Assembly: GCF_963678635.1 (NCBI RefSeq)
Contig: NW_026970849.1
Span: forward strand, 1 to 64,000
Direction: 5' to 3'
Source: Symsagittifera roscoffensis
Lineage: Eukaryota; Xenacoelomorpha; Acoela; Convolutidae
DNA: 64,000 nt
Position 1 is the stretch's first letter, and every line of letters begins with the position of its first letter. Below the pieces are notes generated by a model. It was not told the origin of the DNA and made no database searches. It saw nothing but the letters and a program-made list of their open reading frames with translations. Positions 23,850-35,300 of this stretch are shown here, one piece after another. Position numbers and translations under genes: made by a program.

Positions 23850-24461
23850 TCTATGATAAGATGGGTAAAATTTTGGAAATTTTATCAAACAAATTGAAAA
23901 TTTTTTCAAAACCTTCAAAACACGATAAGATTGGATATAATTTGGCTTAAAAACTGTTCTATTAGATGATCCTACTTTTTAAAACAGTTCTCAATCCAGT
24001 TGAAACTATGCTGAAATATACTGAAACTTCAAAAAAGAATCAAATTTTAAAGAAAAATTGTTACACAAATTTCAAATTTTTGGAAAAAATTGCAGAAATT
24101 TTAGAAGTTTGTGAAAAAAAATGGAAAAATTTCATCAAAGTTTTTGGAAAAATTTGCAATTTTTTCTGAAAGAACTGCAGAAATCTCAAGGTTTTGGCAA
24201 GATTTGTTGCTTCTGATTTAATTGAATAAAAAAAAATACGTTTAAAGTTTGAAATTAACCTCGAATTGTATATCAATTGGCATCATGTTGAGACACTGAT
24301 ACAAAACTTTGAATAGCAATATGGATTTTTCGACAATTTTCTCTCAAAATTACAAAATACGATAAAATTTACCCTAAATGTAACTAAAAAGCGGTTTATA
24401 TAATGCGCTGAACTTATAAAGCTCATATTAGCTGAATCGATACTAATACTTCCAGTTTTTC

Positions 24462-24615
24462 GAGAAAATAGTGTAATTAATCGTTATTTTATCGTAACAA
24501 AAAAAAAGAGTCAAATCTATCCAAAGTTTTCCGTTTTTGAGAAAATAGTGTAATTAATCGTTATTTTATCGTAACAAAAAAAAAGAGTCAAATCTATCCA
24601 AAGTTTTCCGTTTTT
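24462..24615 (+). repeat. 77 bp tandem duplication (B1)
   Basis: Two copies of a 77 bp segment starting gagaaaatagtgtaattaat (24462-24538, 24539-24615), essentially identical. B2 and B3 have one diverged copy, so this is a recent event in B1 before the 37.9 kb duplication. Confidence 0.9.
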
Positions 24616-25391
24616 AACCTATCATTTGTATAATTATTTGATTTTTTGTTCAGTTCGAGCAGACTTCAACTAAGAATCTCAATTCAATTGAACAAATAGA
24701 GCAAGATCCATTGAAATTCCTAGATCAAACTCCATGATCTAACTCCTCCTCAGTTTTTTCTCAAAGATTAACCCAAACTTGTACAAAATTACAATTTCTG
24801 AGATGTTTTTCACGTTGGTAATAATAACAAGTTTCGGATCATTGCTGAAAAATGATCATTTTACTGCTAAAATTGACTAAAGATGGGCTAAATTTGTCTT
24901 AAAAATTATATTGGATTGGATGAATCTAATGATTATCTCTCTGTTGCTTCTATAACAAAACGTTCATGATTTTTCCTTAGAAGACTTCTTTGTTTTAAAG
25001 TTATTCTTGCTTTCTGCTTTTTCAATTTTTTCTCGATTGAACTCACTTTGCAAGAAAGTTTAGTCAAAACTGGGGAATTTAGAAGGGAACGAATTGTTTC
25101 AACTGAACGAACAATTTGGTGGCAGAGATAAAATTAGAACTGATAACGTCTGATGATTTTTTTGTAATTATTATATGTTCTCCTTCAGATTCCTTTGTTT
25201 AGTTATAACAATGAACTATTTAAACAAAGTACAACTTTTGCGATCATTAAATATCAATTTTTGTGCAAAACAGTTATTAATTTGCTTTTAATTCTTGATT
25301 TGTGTCGGAAAGCTCCTCAAAAAAGTCTCAGTGAGAAAGTATCGGGCTAGTTAAAGCATTTAAAATTACGTGAAAAATTCAGAATATAAAG

Positions 25392-25610
25392 TTGTGTTTT
25401 TACGTTGAGTTTTTAGAACAAATTAAGAGCAGCTTGATTGTTTTTAATCTGAAAACCTTTAAGCCTTTGGAAGTAGAAATACGCAAGGAGACGTATCGCT
25501 GTGAGTCTTGTGGGGTCCCACTACCTGCAAAACTTCTTCGTACGTGTAACCGTCCAATTTTTGTTGCTATTTTGAAGCTTGCTTCATCAGCGTCTTCATC
25601 TCCAAGTTAG
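25392..25610 (+). pseudogene. Hypothetical 72-codon frame with Cys pair (B1/B2 border)
   Basis: Unrecognised frame crossing the border from the B1 tail into B2. Contains YRCESCGVPLPAKLLRTCN, a C-x2-C with a later Cys, which could be a partial zinc-binding knuckle. Its right half (from about 25489) is homologous to the A2 tail and the B1 start, where the same bases are not open in this frame. Near chance length; probably not a gene. Confidence 0.15.
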
Positions 25611-26045
25611 GGCTGGCAAACAAGGACAAAATTTTAGCAACCTATTGTGTAAGAGAGTGCTTCGGCTACTTCTGGTTTATGATACTAATCTACAAAAATT
25701 CAAAGTGGTTACCTAATTGATACCATTCACCAAATTTTCCAATTTTTAGTTTACCAAAATTTTTATGCTGGTATAAGTTTTTTTTTCAAAATCTATTTTT
25801 CAACTTACTCCTTCGCTACATTCTCATGCTTTGCCTGATTTTTTTTGCGCCTGACTCCCCGTGAGCTTGTGTTTCCCGTCTGCTTGTGTTTCCGAGGGCT
25901 CGTTCGCTCCTTGTTGCGTGTGCTCGTGGTTTCTCTCATGGTCATGCGCTTGTCTTTCAATTTCCAATAATGCGTAAATGCTGATGGACATGGAGAATAT
26001 GGTTACAGTGATGCTAACATATTGAGTCTAGGTACCTTGGATATG

Positions 26046-26390
26046 GCTTGTATTAAGGGCCTGAAGGGACATGTCGCAGTGAGGTATCCAGATGCCCATA
26101 TATCAGGAAAAGTTTGCAAAAAATTTGCACACCTTTGTACAGGAAAAACTTGCAAAAAGTGCTGGTAATCAACTTCATAGCCAGAGCCACACAAAAAGGC
26201 CCAAATCTAAAACGGATGCCAAATTTGTCAAGAAAAGAGACTGGTAGGTCCTGGAATGTGCTTAGGGGATTACTGGTACAGTAAAATAAATCGCCTTCAG
26301 AATAAAGACGACTGCCTACTAATCGATAGAGACTAAAAGGACCCCAACAGCTCAGACAGACAAGTTCTCCACAGCCTTCATCTAAAGTAT
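26046..26390 (+). mobile_element. Ty3/gypsy-type pol fossil, shorter piece (B2)
   Basis: Same fossil as in B1, but only the left half. Homology to B1 stops within the integrase zinc-binding region and resumes after the block that B1 has at 20996-21338. Because the B1 version runs on naturally as integrase, the short form is more likely the derived one. Broken. The overlapping 136-codon minus-strand frame (26053-26463) is a shadow. Confidence 0.75.
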
Positions 26391-28254
26391 CAGTAGAGTG
26401 AGCTTCTTCAATTTCAGCTTTAATGGGCTGTGAGGAAAGAACTGAAGACTTAAAGGCTTTCAATTACTTAGACAACTTTCCTGTCCTTATTTCAGCAGCA
26501 ATGTTTTGTTCATAATCTATTTTATCACTCTAAGCGTTTTCAGCAACTTGAAATTTTAACGCTTGAAATTTTGTGTGCATGTCAGTTTTTCTTTCTCGCC
26601 TTTTTAAGACACTTAAAAGAATGTGAAGTTGGCTTAGTTATTCACGGCGGTAAAGACGCTCGATAACGTGTGCGTTGTGGTGTGGTTTTGACGCTCGAAA
26701 ACTTTTGCGTTTGTGCATTGCTTCCTTAAAGAGATGGTTCAGTCGCTTCCTTATCTCCGAGACAGTTTGTCGCGGACCACCAAAATAGTTGAAACGGATG
26801 CCCATGTTTCCTCATATTAACATTTACTTGTCAAAATTGCCATTTTCATACGTAATTTTAAATAAAACATTTTTGAATAGATATAGGTTCTTCAACAGAG
26901 AAATCATGAGTTTGTTTGATAGATTGGAAGTTTTTGGATCTTCGAGTTTGGACAGATTTATGCAACGTTTTCACTGACTAGTGTTTATTCGAGTATAAAC
27001 TATTTTGTTATAAGTTGATAGTTATGATCAATTCCAGGATTTCTTTATTCAGTTCAAAGCAGGAAGACATACTGCATCAATTTATTTCAGGAAAGTTAAA
27101 TCACCAAAAATTATAATATTAACGCAATTTTTCAAGAGACGTTTCGAAAATCATAGAAAAGTTGCCTTGAATCTTGGATAGAATATGCATCGTAGCTAAT
27201 TGGAGGAGGGTTGTAACAACCTTAGAGGGATCTACTAACGTGACACTCAACTGCAGAGCCGTGCGTGGTAAATTCAAAGATCACTTGCTTTGATTTAAAA
27301 GAAGTTTTTACACAAATCATGATACCCCCATGTGCACTGTTGTTAGAATTTGACTGAATGTTGTCCCGAAAACACTTGTAATCATAGAAAAAAATCGCCG
27401 TAAAGTATTTTATGTTGGATTCAAATCGTCCGAGTGAGTGAAGACCTCCATGTATTAACATAGGCTATAGAGTATCCGGTCTTCACCCTATGTATTGACA
27501 TAGGCTATATTTTTCCCAATGTTTTCAGATAGGGAATAACTTTTTGAATGTATTAAGATACCAAGCTTCAGATGGTAAGTTTTTTCGTCGCCCGATTTTC
27601 CCATGTATAGCGTATAGATTTCCCTATGTTTTAGAATTTCATTGAGGGGAATTAAAAACTCATTAAGATAGGGAATATATTTCCCATGTATTAACATAGG
27701 CAATAGTTTTCCTAATTATGATGGTAAGGTTTCAGATGGTAAGTTTCAGAAAAAAAATTTGGCGCCCGATCTTACCAAGTTTTACCTATGTATATGGTTT
27801 CAGTGTAGGGAATTAAGAATTCATTAAGATAGGGATTATGTTTCCCAATGTAATAAGATAGGGAATGGTAAGGTTTCATTGTGATGGTAAGAGAATGGTA
27901 AGAAGAACGATTTTTTTTGGATTTTGTGTGGAAATGCCTAGTTTTTTTCGCAAAAATCTCAGCACGCATATGTAATTGGTGAGTTTTACTTGTAGATCGT
28001 ATAATGAAAGTATTATCTTCTTTTGGTTCAAGTTAAGTCTATGTAAGATGGGTAAAATGTTAAAATTTTTATCAAAAAAATTGAAAATTTTTTCAAAACC
28101 TTCAAAACACGATAAGATTGGATATAATTTGGCTTAAAAACTTTTCTATAAGTTGATCCTTCTTTTTAAAACAGTGCTCAATCCAACTGAAATTATGCTG
28201 AAATCTAGTGAAGTTTCGAAAAAAAATCAAGTTTTAAAAAAAATTGCCCAAATT

Positions 28255-28385
28255 TCAAGTTTTTGGAAAAAATTACAGAAATTTTAGAAGTTTTTGGAAA
28301 AAATTGCAAAAGTATCAAAGTTTTTGGAAAAAATTGCAAAGTTTTTGAAAAAACTGCAGAAATCTCAAGGTTTTGGCAAGTTTTG
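28255..28385 (+). repeat. Degenerate ~30 bp minisatellite (B2)
   Basis: Core gtttttggaaaaaattgca at 28259, 28289 and 28320, then a decayed core at 28341, with steps of 30, 31 and 21 bp. Counterparts lie in B1 (about 24070-24205), B3 (33316-33446) and B1' (61963-62097). Confidence 0.7.
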
Positions 28386-29508
28386 TTGCTTCTGATTTAA
28401 TTGAATAAAAAATAAATACGTTTAGAGTTTAAAATTAAGCTCGAATTGTATATCAATTGGAATCATGTTGAGACACTGATACAAAACTTTGAATAGCAAT
28501 ATCGATTTTTCGACATTTTTCTCTCAAAATAATAAAATACGATAAAATTTAGCCTTATTGTAACTGAAAAGTGGTTTATATAATGCGCTGAACTTATAAA
28601 GCTCATATTAGCTGAATCGATACTGATACTTCCGATTTTTCGGGAAAAAGTGTAATTAATCGTTATTTTACCGAAAAAAAAGTCAAATCTATCCAAAGTT
28701 TTCCGTTTTTAACCTATCATTTGTGTAATTAATTGATTTTTTCTTCAATTTGAGGAGACTTCAACTAAGAATCTCAATTCAATTGAACAATAAGAGCAAT
28801 ATTCATTGAAATTTCTAGATCAAACTCCATAATCTAACTCCTCCTCAGTTTTTTCTCAAAGATTAACCCAAACTTGTAACAAGTTAAAACTTCTGAGACG
28901 TTTTTCACGTTAGTAGTAATAACAAGCTTCAGATCATTGATGAAAATTGATTATTTAACTGCTAAAATTGACTAAAGATGGGCTAAATTTGTCTTAAAAA
29001 TTATATTGCATTGAAACCAGAATTAAAACCATAAATCTTTTGCATGAAATCTTCAATTGATTTCTCAAGCTAATAACTGTATGTTGCTGTTTCAACTCTG
29101 AATTTCTGTACTGATGTAAATTTCAGTTGAAAATGTTGTATATTATTAAATGAAGTTTTCACAAATTGGCAAAAACAAATATTTTTTCATCTTTTCTAGG
29201 TCAGTTATCAATTAAGTTTCTGAAATTTTCAGAAAACAGTAGAAAACCATTATTCTGAATGACTTAACCCCATTATATGCTTAAGAAAACACTTATGTAT
29301 GAACACTTCTACACGCACTAAACAAGAAAAGCTTTAAAATAGTAAGAAGGCAAAACCTTTCAATTAGTCGATGTCGATGTTTTATAAATGTCCAGTTCTT
29401 TTTACAAAAGTTCAACATGTACTCAAACACTCATTAGCCTCTGTTATTCACTTTTACTACAAGTTTATCTCAGTGAAAGTCTCCGCAAGTTTGCAACCAA
29501 TGGAGTTT

Positions 29509-29979
29509 TTACTGTAGACTAAAGATTTTTGGATCGATTTCCATTGAAAGTTTCACGACAGTTTGAACTCGATTGTTGCTAGTTTTTTCTCCTATTTTTT
29601 TTAAAAATATATATATTAACTTTATCTTCTCTTGGAGTTTGTTCGGAGGCTGCTGAGCACAAAATTTAACATTATGTTGACAAGAGTAATGCTTCTTCTT
29701 GATATGATTAGAAAGTTCCTCGATGCTATATGTATAAAAAGTTAAATTGGAACACTTTAAAACGCAACAGTGCTTTCGATGTCTTGACGCATCTTTACGT
29801 GTGCATTCTTTTCCACATTCAAGACATGCAACTCTTTCGTTTCTTTTCAGTGACGGCATCTCAATAAGTAAAGAAAGAAAAAATGCTAGTTTTAGAATGT
29901 TCCAAATTTTTAGAAAGAAAAAATTGAATAGCCTCAAAAAATGAATAAAAGTGAATAAAACAGCAAATTTCTTAACCAA
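29509..29979 (-). CDS. Paired zinc-finger protein frame (B2 cassette)
   Basis: Minus-strand frame of 156 codons. The likeliest start is the internal Met at 29857-29859, which begins MPSLKRNERVACLECGKEC and leaves a 116-residue protein. From that Met: C12, C15, H27 and C31 form a C2HC finger, and C36 with H52 and H57 (HIKKKH) plus C32 form a second C2H2 finger. A Lys/Gln-rich tail follows. The pattern MPS-x-K-x-NER-x-xC-xx-CG, then TR..R..RH.K.C, then a second finger ending H-x4-H, is one I know from the N-terminus of proteins in metazoan mobile elements; the exact family is not certain. The upstream extension is hydrophobic and probably untranslated. CCAAT boxes lie 100-350 bp upstream. It may act as a DNA-binding protein, be only the first exon of a larger gene, or be a relic. 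Confidence 0.55.
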   Translation of the reverse strand: MVKKFAVLFTFIHFLRLFNFFFLKIWNILKLAFFLSLLIEMPSLKRNERVACLECGKECTRKDASRHRKHCCVLKCSNLTFYTYSIEELSNHIKKKHYSCQHNVKFCAQQPPNKLQEKIKLIYIFLKKIGEKTSNNRVQTVVKLSMEIDPKIFSLQ

Positions 29980-30080
29980 TTGTTTTTAACGTTAAAGCAA
30001 ATCAGAATGGATATGCTATTTAGCCTAGCTGAAATAAACAATATCCAATATAACCATGAACTTTTTAAAAGTTTTACTAT

Positions 30081-30207
30081 CAACCAATCAGAATCGAGCA
30101 TTAATTATTAGAAAGTTTTTACCTTTTCTGATATCAACCAATCAGAATCGAGCTTCAATGGTCATGGAATTTTCAAAAAGTTGAATGTCAACCAATCAGA
30201 ATTGATT
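30081..30207 (-). promoter_or_regulatory. Three CCAAT boxes at exact 54 bp spacing (B2)
   Basis: The motif caaccaatcagaat starts at 30081, 30135 and 30189, embedded in a degenerate 54 bp tandem repeat; the first two continue to cgagc. aaCCAATcag fits the NF-Y consensus. The cluster lies 100-350 bp upstream of the minus-strand zinc-finger frame, at promoter-like distance. On the coding strand the boxes read ATTGG; NF-Y works in either orientation. Promoter function is inferred. Confidence 0.5.
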
Positions 30208-30237
30208 TCTACTTCTCACGGATTTTTTAACAATTTT

Positions 30238-30679
30238 GTCAGTTTTTCTTTCTCGCCTTTTAAAGACACTTAAAAGAATGTGAAGTTGGCTTAGTTATTC
30301 ACGGCGGTAAAGACGCTCGATAACGTGTGCGTTGTGGTGTGGTTTTGACGCTCGAAAACTTTTGCGTTTGTGCATTGCTTCCTTAAAGAGATGGTTCAGT
30401 CGCTTCCTTATCTCCGAGACAATTTGTCGCGGACCACCAAAATAGTTGAAACGGATGCCCATGTTTCCTCATACTAAAAATTAACTGTCAAAACTGCCAT
30501 TTTCATACATAATTTCAAATAAAACATTTTTGCATCGATATAGGTTCTTCAACAGAGAAATCATGAGTTTGTTTGATAGATTGGAAGTTTTTGGATCTTC
30601 GAGTTTGGACAGATTTATGCAACGTTTTCACTGACTAGTGTTTATTCGAGTATAAACTATTTTGTTATAAGTTGATAGT
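30238..30679 (+). repeat. Truncated B piece C
   Basis: About 440 bp copy of 26581-27021 that stops abruptly at gttgataga/gttgatagt and jumps back to the B2 start region (25618). It is the joint between two 5062 bp tandem copies and looks like the scar of an unequal exchange or of a deletion in a longer array. Confidence 0.85.
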
Positions 30680-31107
30680 AAACAAGGACAAAATTTTAGC
30701 AACCTATTGTGTAAGAGAGTGCTTCGGCTACTTCTGGTTTATGATACTAATCTACAAAAATTCAAAGTGGTTACCTAATTGATACCATTCACCAAATTTT
30801 CCAATTTTTAGTTTACCAAAATTTTTATGCTGGTATAAGTTTTTTTTTCAAAATCTATTTTTCAACTTACTCCTTCGCTACATTCTCATGCTTTGCCTGA
30901 TTTTTTTTGCGCCTGACTCCCCGTGAGCTTGTGTTTCCCGTCTGCTTGTGTTTCCGAGGGCTCGTTCGCTCCTTGTTGCGTGTGCTCGTGGTTTCTCTCA
31001 TGGTCATGCGCTTGTCTTTCAATTTCCAATAATGCGTAAATGCTGATGGACATGGAGAATATGGTTACAGTGATGCTAACATATTGAGTCTAGGTACCTT
31101 GGATATG

Positions 31108-31452
31108 GCTTGTATTAAGGGCCTGAAGGGACATGTCGCAGTGAGGTATCCAGATGCCCATATATCAGGAAAAGTTTGCAAAAAATTTGCACACCTTTGT
31201 ACAGGAAAAACTTGCAAAAAGTGCTGGTAATCAACTTCATAGCCAGAGCCACACAAAAAGGCCCAAATCTAAAACGGATGCCAAATTTGTCAAGAAAAGA
31301 GACTGGTAGGTCCTGGAATGTGCTTAGGGGATTACTGGTACAGTAAAATAAATCGCCTTCAGAACAAAGACGACTGCCTACTAATCGATAGGGACTAAAA
31401 GGACCCCAACAGCTCAGACAGACAAGTTCTCCACAGCCTTCATCTAAAGTAT
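31108..31452 (+). mobile_element. Ty3/gypsy-type pol fossil, shorter piece (B3)
   Basis: Copy of the B2 short form at +5062, same parts, broken. Confidence 0.75.
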
Positions 31453-34400
31453 CAGTAGAGTGAGCTTCTTCAATTTCAGCTTTAATGGGCTGTGAGGAAA
31501 GAACTGAAGACTTAAAGGCTTTCAATTACTTAGACAACTTTCCTGTCCTTATTTCAGCAGCAATGTTTTGTTCATAATCTATTTTATCACTCTAAGCGTT
31601 TTCAGCAACTTGAAATTTTAACGCTTGAAATTTTGTGTGCATGTCAGTTTTTCTTTCTCGCCTTTTTAAGACACTTGAAAGAATGTGAAGTTGGCTTAGT
31701 TATTCACGGCGGTAAAGACGCTCGATAACGTGTGCGTTGTGGTGTGGTTTTGACGCTCGAAAACTTTTGCGTTTGTGCATTGCTTCCTTAAAGAGATGGT
31801 TCAGTCGCTTCCTTATCTCCGAGACAGTTTGTCGCGGACCACCAAAATAGTTGAAACGGATGCCCATGTTTCCTCATATTAACATTTACTTGTCAAAATT
31901 GCCATTTTCATACGTAATTTTAAATAAAACATTTTTGAATAGATATAGGTTCTTCAACAGAGAAATCATGAGTTTGTTTGATAGATTGGAAGTTTTTGGA
32001 TCTTCGAGTTTGGACAGATTTATGCAACGTTTTCACTGACTAGTGTTTATTCGAGTATAAACTATTTTGTTATAAGTTGATAGTTATGATCAATTCCAGG
32101 ATTTCTTTATTCAGTTCAAAGCAGGAAGACATACTGCATCAATTTATTTCAGGAAAGTTAAATCACCAAAAATTATAATATTAACGCAATTTTTCAAGAG
32201 ACGTTTCGAAAATCATAGAAAAGTTGCCTTGAATCTTGGATAGAATATGCATCGTAGCTAATTGGAGGAGGGTTGTAACAACCTTAGAGGGATCTACTAA
32301 CGTGACACTCAACTGCAGAGCCGTGCGTGGTAAATTCAAAGATCACTTGCTTTGATTTAAAAGAAGTTTTTACACAAATCATGATACCCCCATGTGCACT
32401 GTTGTTAGAATTTGACTGAATGTTGTCCCGAAAACACTTGTAATCATAGAAAAAAATCGCCGTAAAGTATTTTATGTTGGATTCAAATCGTCCGAGTGAG
32501 TGAAGACCTCCATGTATTAACATAGGCTATAGAGTATCCGGTCTTCACCCTATGTATTGACATAGGCTATATATTCCCAATGTTTTCAGATAGGGAATAA
32601 CTTTTCCAATGTATTAAGATACCAAGCTTCAGATGGTAAGTTTTTTCGTCGCCCGATTTTCCCATGTATAGCGTATAGATTTCCCTATGTTTTAGAATTT
32701 CATTGAGGGGAATTAAAAACTCATTAAGATAGGGAATATATTTCCCATGTATTAACATAGGCAATAGTTTTCCTAATTATGATGGTAAGGTTTCAGATGG
32801 TAAGTTTCAGAAAAAAAATTTGGCGCCCGATCTTACCAAGTTTTACCTATGTATATGGTTTCAGTGTAGGGAATTAAGAATTCATTAAGATAGGGATTAT
32901 GTTTCCCAATGTAATAAGATAGGGAATGGTAAGGTTTCATTGTGATGGTAAGAGAATGGTAAGAAGAACGATTTTTTTTGGATTTTGTGTGGAAATGTCT
33001 AGTTTTTTTCGCAAAAATCTCAGCACGCATATGTAATTGGTGAGTTTTACTTGTAGATCGTATAATGAAAGTATTATCTTCTTTTGGTTCAGGTTAAGTC
33101 TATGTAAGATGGGTAAAATGTTAAAATTTTTATCAAAAAAATTGAAAATTTTTTCAAAACCTTCAAAACACGATAAGATTGGATATAATTTGGCTTAAAA
33201 ACTTTTCTATAAGTTGATCCTTCTTTTTAAAACAGTGCTCAATCCAACTGAAATTATGCTGAAATCTAGTGAAGTTTCGAAAAAAAATCAAGTTTTAAAA
33301 AAAATTGCCCAAATTTCAAGCTTTTGGAAAAAATTACAGAAATTTTAGAAGTTTTTGGAAAAAATTGCAAAAGTATCAAAGTTTTTGGAAAAAATTGCAA
33401 AGTTTTTGAAAAAACTGCAGAAATCTCAAGGTTTTGGCAAGTTTTGTTGCTTCTGATTTAATTGAATAAAAAATAAATACGTTTAGAGTTTAAAATTAAG
33501 CTCGAATTGTATATCAATTGGAATCATGTTGAGACACTGATACAAAACTTTGAATAGCAATATCGATTTTTCGACATTTTTCTCTCAAAATAATAAAACA
33601 CGATAAAATTTACCCTTATTGTAACTAAAAAGTGGTTTATATAATGCGCTGAACTTATAAAGCTCATATTAGCTGAATCGATACTGATACTTCCGATTTT
33701 TCGGGAAAAAGTGTAATTAATCGTTATTTTACCGAAAAAAAAAGTCAAATCTATCCAAAGTTTTCCGTTTTTAACCTATCATTTGTGTAATTAATTGATT
33801 TTTTCTTCAATTTGAGGAGACTTCAACTAAGAATCTCAATTCAATTGAACAATAAGAGCAATATTCATTGAAATTTCTAGATCAAACTCCATAATCTAAC
33901 TCCTCCTCAGTTTTTTCTCAAAGATTAACCCAAGCTTGTAACAAGTTAAAACTTCTGAGACGTTTTTCACGTTAGTAGTAATAACAAGCTTCAGATCATT
34001 GATGAAAATTGATTATTTAACTGCTAAAATTGACTAAAGATGGGCTAAATTTGTCTTAAAAATTATATTGCATTGAAACCAGAATTAAAACCATAAATCT
34101 TTTGCATGAAATCTTCAATTGATTTCTCAAGCTAATAACTGTATGTTGCTGTTTCAACTCTGAATTTCTGTACTGATGTAAATTTCAGTTGAAAATGTTG
34201 TATATTATTAAATGAAGTTTTCACAAATTGGCAAAAACAAATATTTTTTCATCTTTTCTAGGTCAGTTATCAATTAAGTTTCTGAAATTTTCAGAAAACA
34301 GTAGAAAACCATTATTCTGAATGACTTAACCCCATTATCTGCTTAAGAAAACACTTATGTATGAACACTTCTACACGCACTAAACAAGAAAAGCTTTAAA

Positions 34401-34640
34401 ATAGTAAGAAGGCAAAACCTTTCAATTAGTCGATGTCGATGTTTTATAAATGTCCAGTTCTTTTTACAAAAGTTCAACATGTACTCAAACACTCATTAGC
34501 CTCTGTTATTCACTTTTACTACAAGTTTATCTCAGTGAAAGTCTCCGCAAGTTTGCAACCAATGGAGTTTTTACTGTAGACTAAAGATTTTTGGATCGAT
34601 TTCCATTGAAAGTTTCACGACAGTTTGAACTCGATTGTTG

Positions 34641-35042
34641 CTAGTTTTTTCTCCTATTTTTTCTTAAAAATATATATATTAACTTTATCTTCTCTTGGAG
34701 TTTGTTCGGAGGCTGCTGAGCACAAAATTTAACATTATGTTGACAAGAGTAATGCTTCTTCTTGATATGATTAGAAAGTTCCTCGATGCTATATGTATAA
34801 AAAGTTAAATTGGAACACTTTAAAACGCAACAGTGCTTTCGATGTCTTGACGCATCTTTACGTGTGCATTCTTTTCCACATTCAAGACATGCAACTCTTT
34901 CGTTTCTTTTCAGTGACGGCATCTCAATAAGTAAAGAAAGAAAAAATGCTAGTTTTAGAATGTTCCAAATTTTTAGAAAGAAAAAATTGAATAGCCTCAA
35001 AAAATGAATAAAAGTGAATAAAACAGCAAATTTCTTAACCAA
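34641..35042 (-). CDS. Paired zinc-finger protein frame (B3 cassette)
   Basis: Copy of 29509-29979 at +5062 with the same zinc-finger residues and the same proposed start (Met at about 34920-34922). The frame is shorter at its C-terminal end than in B2; the fingers are unaffected. Function, if any, is as for the B2 copy. Confidence 0.55.
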   Translation of the reverse strand: MVKKFAVLFTFIHFLRLFNFFFLKIWNILKLAFFLSLLIEMPSLKRNERVACLECGKECTRKDASRHRKHCCVLKCSNLTFYTYSIEELSNHIKKKHYSCQHNVKFCAQQPPNKLQEKIKLIYIFLRKNRRKN

Positions 35043-35143
35043 TTGTTTTTAACGTTAAAGCAAATCAGAATGGATATGCTATTTAGCCTAGCTGAAATAA
35101 ACAATATCCAATATAACCATGAACTTTTTAAAAGTTTTACTAT

Positions 35144-35270
35144 CAACCAATCAGAATCGAGCATTAATTATTAGAAAGTTTTTACCTTTTCTGATATCAA
35201 CCAATCAGAATCGAGCTTCAATGGTCATGGAATTTTCAAAAAGTTGAATGTCAACCAATCAGAATTGATT
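35144..35270 (-). promoter_or_regulatory. Three CCAAT boxes at exact 54 bp spacing (B3)
   Basis: Copy of 30081-30207 at +5063; motifs start at 35144, 35198 and 35252. Same position relative to the zinc-finger frame. Confidence 0.5.
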
Positions 35271-35300
35271 TCTACTTCTCACGGATTTTTTAACAATTTT

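Larger units (their letters stand above)
19574..25488 (+). repeat. Unit B1 (long form)
   Basis: Longest B unit. It shares a backbone with B2 and B3 but also has four blocks they lack: 19737-20355 (176-codon frame), 20996-21338 (gypsy integrase continuation), 21378-22184 (LINE fragment) and one extra copy of a 77 bp segment near 24462-24615. From about 24915 to 25488 it has its own tail in the place where B2 and B3 carry the zinc-finger cassette. The backbone of 22185-24914 is AT-rich with many short direct repeats and no recognised gene. Confidence 0.85.
25489..30237 (+). repeat. Unit B2 (short form with zinc-finger cassette)
   Basis: Aligns to B1 from a start near acgtatcgctgtgagtctt, minus the B1-only blocks. 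At about 29010 it leaves B1 homology and enters a 1.2 kb cassette (29010-30237) holding the zinc-finger frame and the CCAAT triplet. It ends where the segment beginning gtcagtttttctttctcgcc restarts. Confidence 0.85.
30680..35300 (+). repeat. Unit B3
   Basis: Near-identical copy of B2 at +5062, starting at aaacaaggacaaaatttt, and including the zinc-finger cassette (about 34072-35300). Differences seen are single bases and 1 nt homopolymer changes. The B2-C/B3 duplication is therefore recent, though older than the 37.9 kb duplication. Confidence 0.9.

Noticed and set aside
26053-26463. 136-codon minus-strand frame (also at 20712, 31115 and 58606) as a gene.
   Set aside because: It lies antisense to the gypsy-type pol fossil and has no family resemblance; its length follows from the composition of the other strand.
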